From Adineta ricciae (Eukaryota > Rotifera > Eurotatoria > Adinetida > Adinetidae): DNA of 64,000 bases. Shown here one piece after another: positions 12,562 through 24,443 of this stretch (position 1 is the first letter of the stretch; each line of letters opens with the position of its first letter). The stretch covers positions 124,001 through 188,000 of the forward strand of contig CAJNOJ010000186.1 of the NCBI GenBank assembly GCA_905250025.1. The letters are read 5' to 3'. Made by a program: the position numbers and the translations under genes. The notes below the pieces were generated by a model. That model was not told where the DNA came from, did not search any database, and saw nothing but the letters and a program-made list of their open reading frames with translations.

Positions 12562-12788
12562 CTAACGAAGATTCATTAATAAATACTCTACTCTATATAG
12601 GCTAATAGGAATTCTATTGATGATGGTATTTTGGATGTTTATTTAAAACGTTCTACAAGTGATGATATGAGTAGAAAGCATCCAGGTATGGTGACGACAT
12701 CACTTACACTGAGAGTTCTCATATACATGCACACATTTCCGTACGTACGCTTGAAGAATAGCCACAATATGTATTCAAACAGTGTCCT

Positions 12789-14042
12789 TCAGAAGATTAC
12801 TTTTGGTTTTTCTTCAAATTTCTTCATGTAAGTCGACGGAGGCAAAACAAAAATGAAAAATGTACACGCAACAGGAACAGTAGCCAAGAAGCAAGTGATT
12901 GCTGCAATGTAGAATTGCCAACCTGATATAATACATTTCAGAATGAAAATAATCAATAATATAGTCCAGTACGTATCTTTACTATTTTTCTTGGAACCAG
13001 AGAATTGAATCAAGAGAGCAATTGCCGAAATGAAATTGAATAAAAACGGTATAATATTGTTCAAAAGATTGAAAATGATCTCGTACGTTTTTAACCATGC
13101 ATAGCGACGGCGAATCACACACCATAGCCGTGTATCAGATCACGTATCAGAAATTAACGTTCGATTAAAAATCTGGTTGATCGATGTTGAAAGGAGAACA
13201 ACGGAAAGAATCGGTATGACTTATTTCGCAGTTTTAGTACTTCTCTTCTTATCAAAACAGATTCCTTTCATGACATTGACCGTCCGTTCACATGCAATAC
13301 ATTCTACTGTAAACGATACTAATTTGACTGATCAATAAATAAATGAAACGAACAACGAAAAGTCATAAAGTAATTTGACTTATCAAAGATAAGAGAAATA
13401 AATCATGTCCACAGCCGTACTAACGTATTTCCCAAGACGAAAATGTTAATGCTGAACATAGATTTGAAATGGGACCGACGATCAATATAACGATAACAAG
13501 AACGAAGAATATTTTCACAGAAATAGGTTGACCTAGAAATGAAACATCACTTCAAATCTCTCCATCGATAATCGAATCCAATGTTAACGAATCAGAAGTC
13601 ATTGTAATTTGACAAAATTCTCCATGAAAACATTCCGGACAGACACAACTAAACATCGGTCGACCGAATCGTCTACTCTGTAGACATCGACCACCGTTCC
13701 CACAATAAACAGTCGGCATCGAGCAATTATTTATACCATGATTAAAACCTGAACAATCCAACACACCTTGTTTGTCGACGAAGCACATATAGTACTCATC
13801 ATGAAAACATTTGACATGCTGAAAATATTTGTGATAAAGTTTCACACGTCGTAGCCATGTGTAACGATAGAGAGGGGAGGTAATCGGTGTGAAGCTAGCA
13901 CGAACAAACGATATGTTAGCTAAAAACGTTTTTACTAAATATGTCCCATCCATGAAAAATACACCATTCGACTCAGAATTTAATTCTGCATCGAATGATG
14001 GTACTTTTATCCGCCGAACAAACTTTGGAAAAATTTCTATCT
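12789..14042 (-). pseudogene. decayed EGF-7TM receptor, haplotype B part
   Basis: Minus-strand remnant of a bdelloid EGF/7TM receptor. From 14042 downward it reads RRIKVPSFDAELNSESNG, then an EGF-like domain with six Cys (CSMPTVYC...CFHGEFC), then a stop just before TM1. Around 13330-13120 the TM3-4 region is readable in another frame (ACERT, RTLISD). 12789-13118 encodes the last two TM segments and a tail ending KKFEEKPKVIF. Stops interrupt the middle. The matching signal-peptide exon of this haplotype is at 45358-45579, across the scaffold joins. The palindrome at 13887-14235 overlaps the EGF exon start. The stop after the EGF domain is absent from the other haplotype, which has a different stop near the C terminus. 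Confidence 0.7.
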
Positions 14043-14235
14043 ATATCTTTGTTCGTTTCCTTTAGGTCTATTCATAAATCAGATAGAATTTTTCCAAAGA
14101 TTGTTCGGCGGATAAAAGTACCATCATTCGATGCAGAATTAAATTCTGAGTCGAATGGTGTATTTTTCATGGATGGGACATATTTAGTAAAAACGTTTTT
14201 AGCTAACATATCGTTTGTTCGTGCTAGCTTCACAC
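13887..14235. repeat. palindrome: inverted duplication of an exon start, haplotype B
   Basis: Left arm about 13887-14042, loop about 14043-14080, right arm about 14081-14235. The arms are about 155 bases and nearly identical. The left arm on the minus strand and the right arm on the plus strand both encode the same peptide (MDGTYLVKTFLANI region), so one arm is an inverted copy of the EGF-7TM exon 5' end. The structure is also in haplotype A. The right arm ends at the N at 14236. Confidence 0.9.
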
Positions 14236-14236
14236 N
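14236..14236. other. scaffold join (single N), B to A
   Basis: Left of the N is the end of the palindrome's right arm. Right of it the sequence restarts at the equivalent of position 5678, so order jumps back by about 8.5 kb. This is a contig join, not a biological junction. Confidence 0.85.
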
Positions 14237-14747
14237 AATGCGATTGATCTTCATCGTCTTCGTTATTCCATTTTAATTTATATTGAGACTCGTTTAAATT
14301 GAATTCCAAAATATAATTCCTATATTTATTATGAAAATAATCAAATTTTAAGTATCGAAAAGTATCCAATGAAACCCGTCTAAATACGGATTTTACCGTC
14401 GAATGTCTAAAAATTGGTCTGATATGAATTATTCGGATCATCATCGAGATCAATGTTAATCTCTTGAGGACGAAAGACGCATATGTGCGTGTATAACTTT
14501 GGATCTATTCCTACCTGATCTATGCATACCTTTTATTTTGATATTATGGTGTAGGCCAGTACACAAACAATTTATATATTTCACTGCCATCCATAATGTG
14601 ATAGCAGTCATCATTTTTTCCTTGAACGTACATCTAACACTCCTATTTTCTTTCCTGGCGTCATTTATTGTTTTCGTCATAGTAACACCGTCCTCAGAGA
14701 TAAAAATTGATTTGATTGACGAATAGCGAAAGCTAGAAGTCAGTTAC
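14237..14747. other. non-coding flank, haplotype A copy of 5678-6189
   Basis: Nearly identical to 5678-6189 with scattered substitutions. Only short minus-strand ORFs of unknown meaning are open. Confidence 0.5.
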
Positions 14748-16563
14748 GGACGTGGATTGTTGCCGTATGCACCGCCAGACGCAGGTTAGAACGTTAATTT
14801 GATTGATGAACTGTTCTCTGATAAAATGAAAATGTAGTACTCATATTTTGACTTCCTAGAGAAATCTCAAGTTCATTGAGCAATGACGAATTGAATCGAC
14901 TACTTGTCGGCGAAACGGAAGAACTACTCATCGAGATCATGCATTGTTCGATTATAACACCTTAGTTGATAACATCGAATGATCATTGATGAAATGGATT
15001 GACTCGTTCCAAACAGTGCTCAGCAATCGAAAGTTGATAGTATCAGTATTATGCTTTTGCACATTGAAGGAATGAAAGATATTCCAAATTTGATTATGCT
15101 CGGTGCAACTAATCGTCGAAATATTATGGATGTAGCATTTTTACATCGTATACAAGGAAAATGTTTTGTAGGTCGACCATCGCCTAAAATTCGCGAAAAG
15201 ATGCTTCTACCATTACTACTTCAAGATTCACGTGTATTCAGCAGTCAACACATTGACTTTCTTGTTCGAGGAACTACAAATTTCAGTGGCGCTGCCGTAG
15301 CAAGTCTTCGATCGGATACTGTTGTCACTACCAAACAAAGTCAACATTCAGACCAATGGCTGAGCATAGTCTTCTCGCATTAGCCGGTGGCATTGCACGT
15401 GAGTATAGCTGTCGGTTTAGTGCAGAAATATTCTCTAGTATTTTTCGACATTTTATAACTGCAAACTCCATCGACAATTTAAAAGAGTATTCTCTTCAAT
15501 TAGACCGACATGTACCATCTGGTCGGGTTCTTGTTGACTTAACTGATCGGAAATGCATCATTGAATTGGCCAATGATAGCGTATCACCTGATTTACCTTT
15601 GTAGTAGCAAGAAAGATCAACTTTAATATTACTTTCTCGTTTCATTTATAGTTGTTCAAGTTGTAGTGTTGATACAATTCAAATAATTGATTTAAATTCT
15701 CTAACAAAAAAACAATGCATTTTTTCAGGACAGTCAAATCTTTGAACTATTAGCTACATTATTCATCGGTAAGTATATGATCTTGTACAAAACAATGACA
15801 TTGTCAGTTCATTTTAGAATGCGAAGAATACTATGGATCAATGTTGATCTTTGATAATGATTCATTAATAATGTTTGATGCAACCCATTCGGCAATGTTG
15901 AAATCAGCATGCATTTCAAATGCATCTATGTTAATTCACTCGTGAAAAGTGTAAAACTGCTGTTGTTGAATAGAAAAAAGACATAAATAACGTAAGCGAA
16001 TATTATCAAGAAAATATATTGCCATTTTTTTCATAAACTGATTTCTCTCTTAATCAGGAACTTTCTATCAACTGAGAGCAAAATGGATAGTGATGATAGT
16101 AAAAAGTCCTTTTCTGCCTATCCGACTCACTGGTGATATTGATCTAAAGTCATAACAGACGCAGAAATACAAGCAAAGAATGGCTCGGTGAGGGAATGTC
16201 AACAAAATTATATACCATCAAAGACTGCTCCTGGCTATTGTTATTATCATGATACGCATGTGTATTATGTTGAGAAGAAACAGAAATTAACTCGCGAATA
16301 AGCACAGACGATAATAGAAAAAGCTGAATTAGCAGCGTATAAGAATCCCAGCCGTGCACGGGTACAGTCACCAAGATTAATATAGGCTTGCTGTTTGGGT
16401 TTCTATGGAGTAGATTCACCATGTCAAATCGGAAGTTGTAGTTTAACTGAAGGAGGAGTTCACCAGACTAACGAAGATCCAATGCTGCTGGTTCAAAAAT
16501 ATTCTTTGAATAATACAATAGCAGAAGAACGAGTTCGAAGATTTCTTGATGAACAGACAAATT
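14748..16563 (+). pseudogene. decayed NSF-like AAA+ ATPase, haplotype A
   Basis: Allelic copy of 6190-7999. Better preserved stretches: a Walker A relic (GRGLLPYAPPDAG, 14748-14786), Walker B (DEMD, about 14990) followed by the shared stop, sensor 1 GATNRR near 15105, TTNFSGAAV near 15280, and an alpha-helical region to 15604 in a shifted frame. The C-terminal tail lies near 16200-16560. The frame changes between 15356 and 15383, where two overlapping open segments together cover what should be one protein. Confidence 0.7.
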
Positions 16564-16748
16564 AATCTGCCTTTGACTTTGTGTGAAATCATAGCATTAA
16601 ATAAAGGACGAAATTTCTGCGCGTATAACTTTTTCTTTCAAAATAAAAGTGAACCTTCCGAATCACCCTCTTGTTCTCTGAGACATATTTTTTTCTATTC
16701 AGTTATTTCCACAGATCTCCCAATATTTCACAAATAATTTATGTTTTT

Positions 16749-16749
16749 N
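16749..16749. other. scaffold join (single N) with about 1.36 kb missing
   Basis: 16741-16748 matches 8175-8182 and 16750 onward matches 9539 onward. Haplotype A therefore lacks 8183-9538, including the promoter and the first 19 codons of GTPase 1. Confidence 0.85.
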
Positions 16750-17571
16750 GGACAAGAAGTGAGTAACACTGGTTTCGCCATAAACGAGGGCAATATCATC
16801 AATGTTCTCGTTGTTGGACGATCACAAACAGGAAAAACAACGTTGATAAAATCATTGATAAATACTATCCATGCTTCTTATGTCACTGGTTTTTCCGATA
16901 CACGCAACGTTACGCATCATCCAATAATTGTCCGAGATAAAATAACCGATCGATACTATCAAATCAATATGATTGATACGATTGGACTTGATGAACATTC
17001 GCAAGATCCAAACAATAATCGTTCAAATGAAGAAATATTAACACTAGCAGCTAAATTTATTGCAAAAGAAATAACTACATTGAATGCAGTCATTTTTGTT
17101 TCTAAAGTGGGTGAATTACACCAGCATGATATCTCAACGTTTAAATTGTTGATTAACTTCCTTGGTCCATCGTTCAAAGCAAATGCAATGATGGTAGTAA
17201 CTCACTGTGATGGTGTAACAAAAGAACGGTTCAATGTCTTAGCTGATGGAATCCGAACACATTCGCTGAGCAAAGAAATCAGTGATTACTGTACATTGGG
17301 TATTCTTCCACATGGTACGCTAAATTTCGATCAATTAGAAACATTTACGGGCGAAGAGGAAGCGGAGATGAGAAAATATATCATAAAGAAGAAATTACAG
17401 ATGATTACGCCAATGCGAAAGGATATCCTTCAGTTATTGATTGCACAACATGGAAAACAACAGCCTGCCCAGCAGCTACAAGAGATAGTAGAAATGGCCA
17501 ATAAGGAACGAATGCGATTTCTTGAAGACGAAATTAAGAAACGGAACCAAGGCAAATGTTTCATTTCATAA
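16750..17571 (+). CDS. AIG1/GIMAP-like GTPase with CaaX end (CFIS), haplotype A, 5' truncated by gap
   Basis: Open for 273 codons from the N to the stop, in frame with the gene at 9482-10360 from its residue 20. G1, G3 and G4 motifs are unchanged. The C terminus is GKCFIS instead of GKCIIS, still a CaaX box. The missing N terminus is an assembly gap, not a mutation. Confidence 0.85.
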   Translation, partial: GQEVSNTGFAINEGNIINVLVVGRSQTGKTTLIKSLINTIHASYVTGFSDTRNVTHHPIIVRDKITDRYYQINMIDTIGLDEHSQDPNNNRSNEEILTLAAKFIAKEITTLNAVIFVSKVGELHQHDISTFKLLINFLGPSFKANAMMVVTHCDGVTKERFNVLADGIRTHSLSKEISDYCTLGILPHGTLNFDQLETFTGEEEAEMRKYIIKKKLQMITPMRKDILQLLIAQHGKQQPAQQLQEIVEMANKERMRFLEDEIKKRNQGKCFIS

Positions 17572-17849
17572 TTGCCCGTGGGGCTGAAACTATCTTGATA
17601 ACATCATCGATATGTAGCTGAATAACAATTCTCTTGTAACATTTACTTTTCCAGCACAGTTGAAATCGATACGAAACGCCATTATCATCCTTTGAAACGT
17701 TTTTGTTTCATCCATAAAACGATGTCTCCTTCCATTTGCCTGCGCATTATTTTCTTTATTTGTATCTACTTTTGTTTTGCCATTCAATGAAATACAATTA
17801 TTGAACCTTTTTCTCGTATTCTAGATATATCAGTACACAGTTCGTCGTA

Positions 17850-20058
17850 ATGCCATTTCATGTTGGCAGAATTCTTGAAGAAGCTGGTGCTAGTACGTTC
17901 GGCCAAGATGCAATAAACTCTACAACAGACCAAACATTAATTCCACTCAAACCAAACAATACCGATTATCAAGCTAGCGAAGGTAAACTAATCTTAGCAC
18001 AATATGTAACCCAGATCGAACCCATTTCGATAATAGCGACGGAGATAAAAACAGTAGAAAATGCGATAACAGCGAAAATAAAAGAGGCTAACACCTTGTT
18101 TATAGGTTAGAAGAATGACGACACAAACAAAGAAATAAGCGATTGAATAAACATAAGGATCAGTTGTTCTACCTCTTTAGGGAATCAAGAATCGATTAAG
18201 ATCAATCCAGCAATTGCTGAACAAGACAGACGGCCTGATCGAGGAACAGACCCTTTCATGTCTCATAGCTCACAAGCCTCGATTCAATTCTTAGGTACAC
18301 GCCCATATATGGCTTCTATCCAGCAGTTTATTCCGTCCAGTGTCCCTAGCCGAATTAATGAAGGAGCAACACCAAAAACAGGTTCGTCTACGTCGGTACT
18401 TGAACCTGAGACGTGATTTGTCTTTTTTGAAATATCGAATTAAAAACAATAGTTCTTTTCTTTTAAGGCTTAACAGACCAATCTATCGGTGAACATACAC
18501 CCATTCCATCGCTTGGAAATGATAGCTCTGTTCGTAAACAAAGAATTTTAAGAGAACCCATTATAGAATGCAATAAATGGTTTGCTGTTACAATCACTGC
18601 AGACGTACGGTTGAAAGTCTTATCTGTATGCGGCGATAGTAAAACGATACCATTAAACTCTCCTGACATTCGGATTATCCCTAGTTCAGTTAATACAAAG
18701 TTTGACTTATTTATTTCTATTGAGAAGAGAAAAAAAACAAAAGCATATATTCTACGAATCCAAGCTGAGGAAGAACCGTTTCTGATATGGATATGCACAT
18801 TTCAAAACGATACAAGTGGAAATATATCTTATTCAATAGGACCAGAAAAAGTAGCTACTTCACAAATGAACACCACGCCAAGTGCAAGCAAGTTCATCGG
18901 TTTTGACTATTGATTATATTTTAATGTACGACTTATTTTAGACTCATATGTCCATGATCCTTTGGTGATTAATATTCTTTTGATCGGACGCTCGCAAGTC
19001 GGTAAATCAACACTGATCGAGGCTCTGCGTGATCCTAATTTTAGTGCAATGCGGACTGGGATTTCTCAGACACGCGAACCATCCTATAAACAATTGACGA
19101 TGACTTCTGAAGACGGAAAAGATTATACATTGAATATTATTGATACCCCAGGTCTCCAAGAGGTTCGACAGGATCCAGACGAGACACGAACCGATGAACA
19201 ACTCCTTACACTTTTTCGAAATGTTTTCTCAAGCGGTAAAATTCGCGATCTTAATGTTATCGCTTTTGTTAGTGTTATTGGCAGAACGCATCAAAATGAT
19301 ATAGAAACGTTCAAATCATTGATTGATTTCTTTGGTGAACGTTTCAAAGCGATTTCAACTCTTATTCTTACCCATTGTGATAAAGTATCGCTCGATAGAC
19401 TTCAACTCTNNNNNNNNNNNNNNNNNNNNNNNNNNNNNNNNNNNNNNNNNNNNNNNNNNNNNNNNNNNNNNNNACGAACCGATGAACAACTCCTTACACT
19501 TTTTCGAATGTTTTCTCAAGCGGTAAAATTCGCGATCTTAATGTTATCGCTTTTGTTAGTGTTATTGGCAGAACGCATCAAAATGATATAGAAACGTTCA
19601 AATCATTGATTGATTTCTTTGGTGAACGTTTCAAAGCGATTTCAACTCTTATTCTTACCCATTGTGATAAAGTATCGCTCGATAGACTTCAACTCTTGAT
19701 TAAAGATATCGAAGCTCATCCTAAATGCTCTGATATCGTAAACTATTGTAGTTTGGGAATCTATCGTCATGGCACGCTTGATATTGATGACTTGGAAACA
19801 TATGACGAAGAAATGCAAGAGCGCATTAGGAAATCAACACTAGAACGTCTGAAACCAATGCGTACCGAATTGACAAAATTCTTTTTGTCACGATCGAATA
19901 ACTATGTAGAAATCACAGCAAGTGATTTTGAGCGATTCGAAAAGCTGACAAAACATAAAAAAGTATCAAATGAAATGAACGTTCATGGAAGTTCAAGTAC
20001 CAAACAATATGTGGTGAAAGGTAAATTTCCTTTTGAAACGATCTGTGTATTACTTTGA
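17850..20058 (+). CDS. long AIG1/GIMAP-like GTPase, haplotype A, interrupted by assembly gap
   Basis: Exons 17850-18105, 18181-18381, 18468-18899 and 18942 onward match the B allele in length (256, 201 and 432 bases) and phase. Exon 4 is broken at the N run 19410-19473, after which about 214 bases are repeated with one base missing. That repeat creates a false frameshift and the appearance of two ORFs (ending 19591; starting 19606). Past the gap the frame resumes to 20058 and ends CVLL, as in B (preceded by ETI instead of EMN). Substitutions are spread through exons 2-3, yet the frame is kept, which supports real coding for the unknown N-terminal region. Confidence 0.7.
19410..19473. other. 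64-base N run with unmerged contig overlap
   Basis: Sequence after the gap (19474 to about 19686) repeats 19196-19409 almost exactly, with one A missing in a short homopolymer. Two contig ends that overlap were laid end to end. Confidence 0.9.
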
Positions 20059-20283
20059 CTAACGAAGATTCATTAATAAATACTCTACTCTATATAGACT
20101 AATAGGAATTCTATTGATGATGGTATTTTGGATGTTTATTTAAAACGTTCGATAAATGATGATATGAACAGAAAGCATCCAGGTATGGTGACGACATTTT
20201 ACACTGAGAGTTCTCACAAACATGCACATATTTCCGTACGTACGCTTGAAGAATAGCCGCAATATGTATTCAAACAGTGTTCT

Positions 20284-21996
20284 TCAGAAAATTGCTTTTG
20301 GTTTTTCTTCAAATTTCTTCATGTAAGTCGACGAAGGCAAAACAAAAATGAAAAATATACACGCAACAGGAACAATAGCCTAGAAGCAAGTGGTTGCTGC
20401 AATGTAAAATTGCCAACCTGATCTAATACATCTCAGAATGAAAATAATCAATGATATAGTCCAGTACGTATCTTTACTAAGATTTTTCTTGGAACGAGAG
20501 AATTGAACCAAGAGAACAATTGCCGAAATGGAATTGAATAAAAACGCTATAATATTGTTCAAAAGATTGAAAATGATTTCGTATGTTTTTAACCATGCAT
20601 AGCGATGGCGAATCACACACCATAGCCGTATATCAGATCACGGATCAGAAATTAACGTTCGATTAAAAAGCTGATGGATCGATGTTGAAATGAGAACAAC
20701 GGAAAGAATCGGTATGACTTATTTCGCAGCTTTAGTGCTTCTCTTCTTATCAAAACAGATTCCTTTCACGACATTGACCGTCCGTTCACATGCAATACAT
20801 TCTACTGTAAACGATACTAATTTGACTGATCAATAAATAAATGAAACGAACAACGAAAAAACAAAGTAATTTGACTTATCAAAAATAAGAGAAATAAATC
20901 ATATCCACAGCCGTACTGACGTATTTCCCCAGACGAAAATGTTAGTGCTAAACATAGATTTGAAATGAGACCAACGATCAATGTAACGATAACAAGAACG
21001 AAGAATATTCTCACGGAAATAGGTTGGCCTAGAAGTGAAACATCACTTCGAATCTCTCCACCGATAATCGAATCCAATGTTAACGAATCAGAAGTCATTG
21101 TAATTTGACAAAATTCTCCATGAAAACATTCCGGACAGACACAACTAAACATCGGTCGACCAAATCGTCTACTCTGTAGACATTGACCACCGTTCTCACA
21201 ATAAACAGTCGGCATCGAGCAATTATTCATACCATGATTAAAACCTGAATAATCCAACACACCTTGTTTGTCGACGAAGCACATATAGTACTCATCATGA
21301 AAGCATTTGACATGCTGAAAATATTTATGATAAAGTTTCGCACGTCGTAGCCATGTGTAACGATAAAGAGGGGAGAGGTAATCGGTGTGAAGCTAGCACG
21401 AACAAACGATATGTTAGCTAAAAACGTTTTTACTAAATATGTCCCGTCCATGAAAACTACACCATTCGACTCAGAATTTAATTCTGCATCGAATGATGGT
21501 ACTTTTATCCGCCGAACAAACTTTGGAAAAATGTTTATCTATATCTTTGTTCGTTTCCTTCAGGTCTATTTATAATCCAGATAGAATTTTTCCAAAGCTT
21601 GTTCCGTGAGTAAAAGTACCATCATTCGATGCAGAATTAAATTCTGAGTCGAATGGTGTATTTTTCATGGACGGGACATATTTAGTAAAAAAGTTTTTAG
21701 CTAACATATCGTTTGTTCATGCTAGCTCCGTTGTGCTAGCTTCACACCAATTACAAACGAGTAGTTTCGATAGGATATTCCTCTGTGGCTGGGCGTAAGC
21801 AATACGGAACCAACTGACGAGCACGTTTTTCATTGGTAAATAAATGTCGACAGATACAAAAATGTCGATAGATGCAACTATGACTTCCATCGCTATTTGT
21901 TACTAACGAGTGATACAATCGCACTGGTTCTATAGATACGGATAGATCATTGTAGGTTAGGATGATTATTAATAGAGATAGTAAACGCATCCACAT
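20284..21996 (-). pseudogene. decayed EGF-7TM receptor, haplotype A
   Basis: Reads from 21996 downward. A signal-peptide exon (MWMRLLSLLIIILTYNDLS, then a Cys-containing region) ends near 21753 at a possible GTAATT donor. The palindrome follows, then the EGF exon (MDGTYLVK near 21451, six-Cys EGF domain at about 21200-21100). TM1 (FFVLVIVTLIVGLI) and TM2 (YDLFLLFLISQITLF) run to a stop near 20817. A gap with degraded TM3-5 follows, and then the last TM segments at 20616-20380, stopped by TAG within the final helix. This copy is open through TM1-2 where haplotype B is not. The family senses unknown ligands at the cell surface. Confidence 0.7.
21385..21747. repeat. palindrome: inverted duplication of an exon start, haplotype A
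   Basis: Same inverted repeat as at 13887-14235. The right arm is more diverged here and carries a short local duplication (GCTAGC...GTGCTAGC) near 21721-21740. It lies between the signal-peptide exon and the EGF exon, so it would be intronic in the ancestral gene. Confidence 0.85.
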
Positions 21997-22327
21997 AGTT
22001 TTTTTTCTAACAAATAAATGGTATATATTTGATTGTTGCGTTCTCTATGTGAAACATTTTCTTATAGAATTTCAGATACTTTATCCATCATATTTAGCAA
22101 ACAAGAACTGTCAATATAAATCGACACGAACAACATGTTTACATGCATTGTTCTAAATTCAAAAACTAATAGCATTGAATTTTGGTTACTTCACGCTGTA
22201 AAAATACATTTGACTGGAATTTCAGTTATTTCGATCTCCACTGTACATGTACACCCATTTTCATTAGGAAAGATAAATCGCGATGGCAGATCATGCTGTT
22301 GTTGAAAATAAAGTGCTCCATTTCTAG

Positions 22328-22543
22328 CCCAGACGGACAAACATTGAAAAGTACGGTGTTTCTGAGCGTGAAGAAATGCGCTTTTTACACTTGAAGATCT
22401 TTTTTCCTAAAAGCAAGCTAATGGAGACATACTTTATTGCAATCAGATAGATTTTTCTGACAAAAAACAAGTTTTTTTCCAGCGTAAAAAGCACACATCT
22501 TCACGCTCAAAAACGCCCTATTTTTAATGTTTGTCTATCTGGG
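22328..22543. mobile_element. MITE-like hairpin element, haplotype A
   Basis: About 70-base imperfect terminal inverted repeats starting CCCAGACGGACAAACATT and ending with its inverted form (AATGTTTGTCTATCTGGG), with a short AT-rich middle containing GATCTTTTTTCC. No coding capacity. A CTAG-like motif flanks both sides, clearest in haplotype B. It lies about 400 bases upstream of the FG-GAP gene start. Classed as a non-autonomous hairpin repeat; the family is unknown. Confidence 0.6.
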
Positions 22544-22937
22544 AGTTAGCTAAAGATCTAATGAATTCCCAAGAGAATCTGGAACTAATCTACGCACGCT
22601 TCGATATATATATATAATTCTGCAGATTGTAAAGAACCGTATTGACATTTGCCAAAGAAAAATCAAAAAGTACACTCAATCACTGAAAATTCATTGTACT
22701 TGAAATAATATGTTTAGAAGAAACTACGGCTTCGTTTTACCTCTAAAAATTGTGATTGAAGTTAGAAAAAAGTATTACTTCTAGCGGAAAATACGGCTTC
22801 AGACTTTTGTATATAAACTGGAGATCTCGTGCTTCGTATACACGCATTCGTCTAACAATTGTCGACATTCCTATAATCGAGTAAGTGACGTATATATTCA
22901 AAATAGCCAAGTTTCGAGCGAGCTTCACAAGTTGCCA

Positions 22938-24443
22938 ATGGATTCTTCTGTGCCGTCAGTGACCAAGACGTCACCTAAGTACGTGTTCTTTATGTTGTGT
23001 GCACCCTTTCATGGAAATTGATTTTGCAGACCTAAATTGTCACGGACTATAACTCGAATCGCCATTTGCACCGCTCTAATCTTGACATGTATCATTGTTG
23101 CAATCGTGGCATATTTTCTTATTACTCGCCAGAACAATTCCTCATCAGACGGCGTTACAACTAACATTAGTACGAGTACCACCACTTCGCAAAAAGCATC
23201 AACTACTAACGAAGGTAACACTACACTGACTCATGTAGTGATAATGACAGATAGATGCCGATCGATTGAATATAGAATGCTTTAATAAATGTTTGTTTTA
23301 GTGGCAAATTCGACACTCACTAATCCTATTTCGAATGCAACGTCGACCAGTTAGTATGCCTAAGTTTTCATTTATCTACTTGATATTTATGGTTTAGATA
23401 CACAGTGTCGAGCGTTACCGTTCAGCAGCTATCAGTCTTACATGACTGGTAGTAAACCTTGGTCGATTAGCATTACCGATCTGAACAATGATGATTACCA
23501 AGATATTGTTGTAGTTAACGCATATGATCCAAGCGTGACAATCTATCTCAATTATGGGAATGGAACAATCAGAAATACTTCGTTAATCATTGTTGGAACT
23601 TATTCCGTATTCGTTACCGCTGCTGATCTAAATGGAGATAATACAACAGATTTGATCGTGGCACAAGCCTCAGCTAACAGCTTGGGAGTGTTGTTTGGTT
23701 TTGGTAATGGAACTTTTAATACACGTTTAAACATTCCTGTTGGTAATTATCCATACGGTGTAAATGCTGCTGATTTCAACAATGACAATCATCTTGACCT
23801 AGTTGCTGTCAACGATTACGACAATACTGCTAGCATCTTGTTGGGATTCGGTAATGGAACTTTCCAGAGCTACAATCTTTTACCTACAGGTCTTTATGTA
23901 ACAGCAGTTGTTACTGCTGATTTCAATAAAGATCAACGTTTAGATTTTGCAGCAACAGATTATTCAAGTAACACTGTAAGTGTATATCTTGGCTATGGCA
24001 ATGGAAGTTTCCAACAACGTCAACCATATTCAACAGGAAAAAGCCCATGGGGAGTAGCTATAGCAGATTTTAACAATGACAACTACACGGATATTGTTAC
24101 TGCTAATTATGACGCTTCTACAATGAGTGTATTCTTTGCCAATGGTGATGGTACATTTCGATCGCAAATAGTTTATTCAACTGGGCCATATCCAAGATCA
24201 GTAGCAGTTGGAGATTTAAATGACGATACAAATATTGATATTGTCACTGGTAGTGGCTCTGGCAATTACCTGAGCGTCTTTCTAAACAATGGGGACGGTA
24301 CATTTGCAAAACCAATGAGCTTAACAACTGACGCACAAGTATCAGCAGTAGCGATTGGAGATTTGAACGGGGATAATCGTTTGGATATCGTCACTACTAG
24401 TGTATCGACCAAAACTCTAAATATATTTTTAAACTCATGCTGA
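22938..24443 (+). CDS. membrane-anchored FG-GAP/VCBS propeller protein, haplotype A
   Basis: Four exons, 22938-22978, 23030-23214, 23302-23349 and 23398-24443, summing to exactly 440 codons (439 residues). The N terminus is short and cytoplasmic (MDSSVPSVTKTSPKPK), followed by one membrane segment (IAICTALILTCIIVAIVAYF) and a Ser/Thr-rich stalk (STSTTTSQKASTT). Then come seven FG-GAP/VCBS repeats with Ca-binding-type DxNxDxxxD loops (LNNDDYQD, LNGDNTTD, FNNDNHLD and so on), as in integrin-alpha propellers. The topology is type II with the propeller outside. Introns 2 and 3 are in phase 1 and cut the stalk into separate modules. AATAAA follows about 25 bases after the stop. The other haplotype gives identical exon lengths. 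Probable surface adhesion or recognition protein. Confidence 0.85.

Noticed and set aside
12515-12602. Possible extra intron at the 3' end of the long GTPase gene (GTAAAT donor to TATATAG)
   Set aside because: Splicing there gives an immediate stop in both haplotypes and would remove the conserved CVLL end; the unspliced end is preferred.
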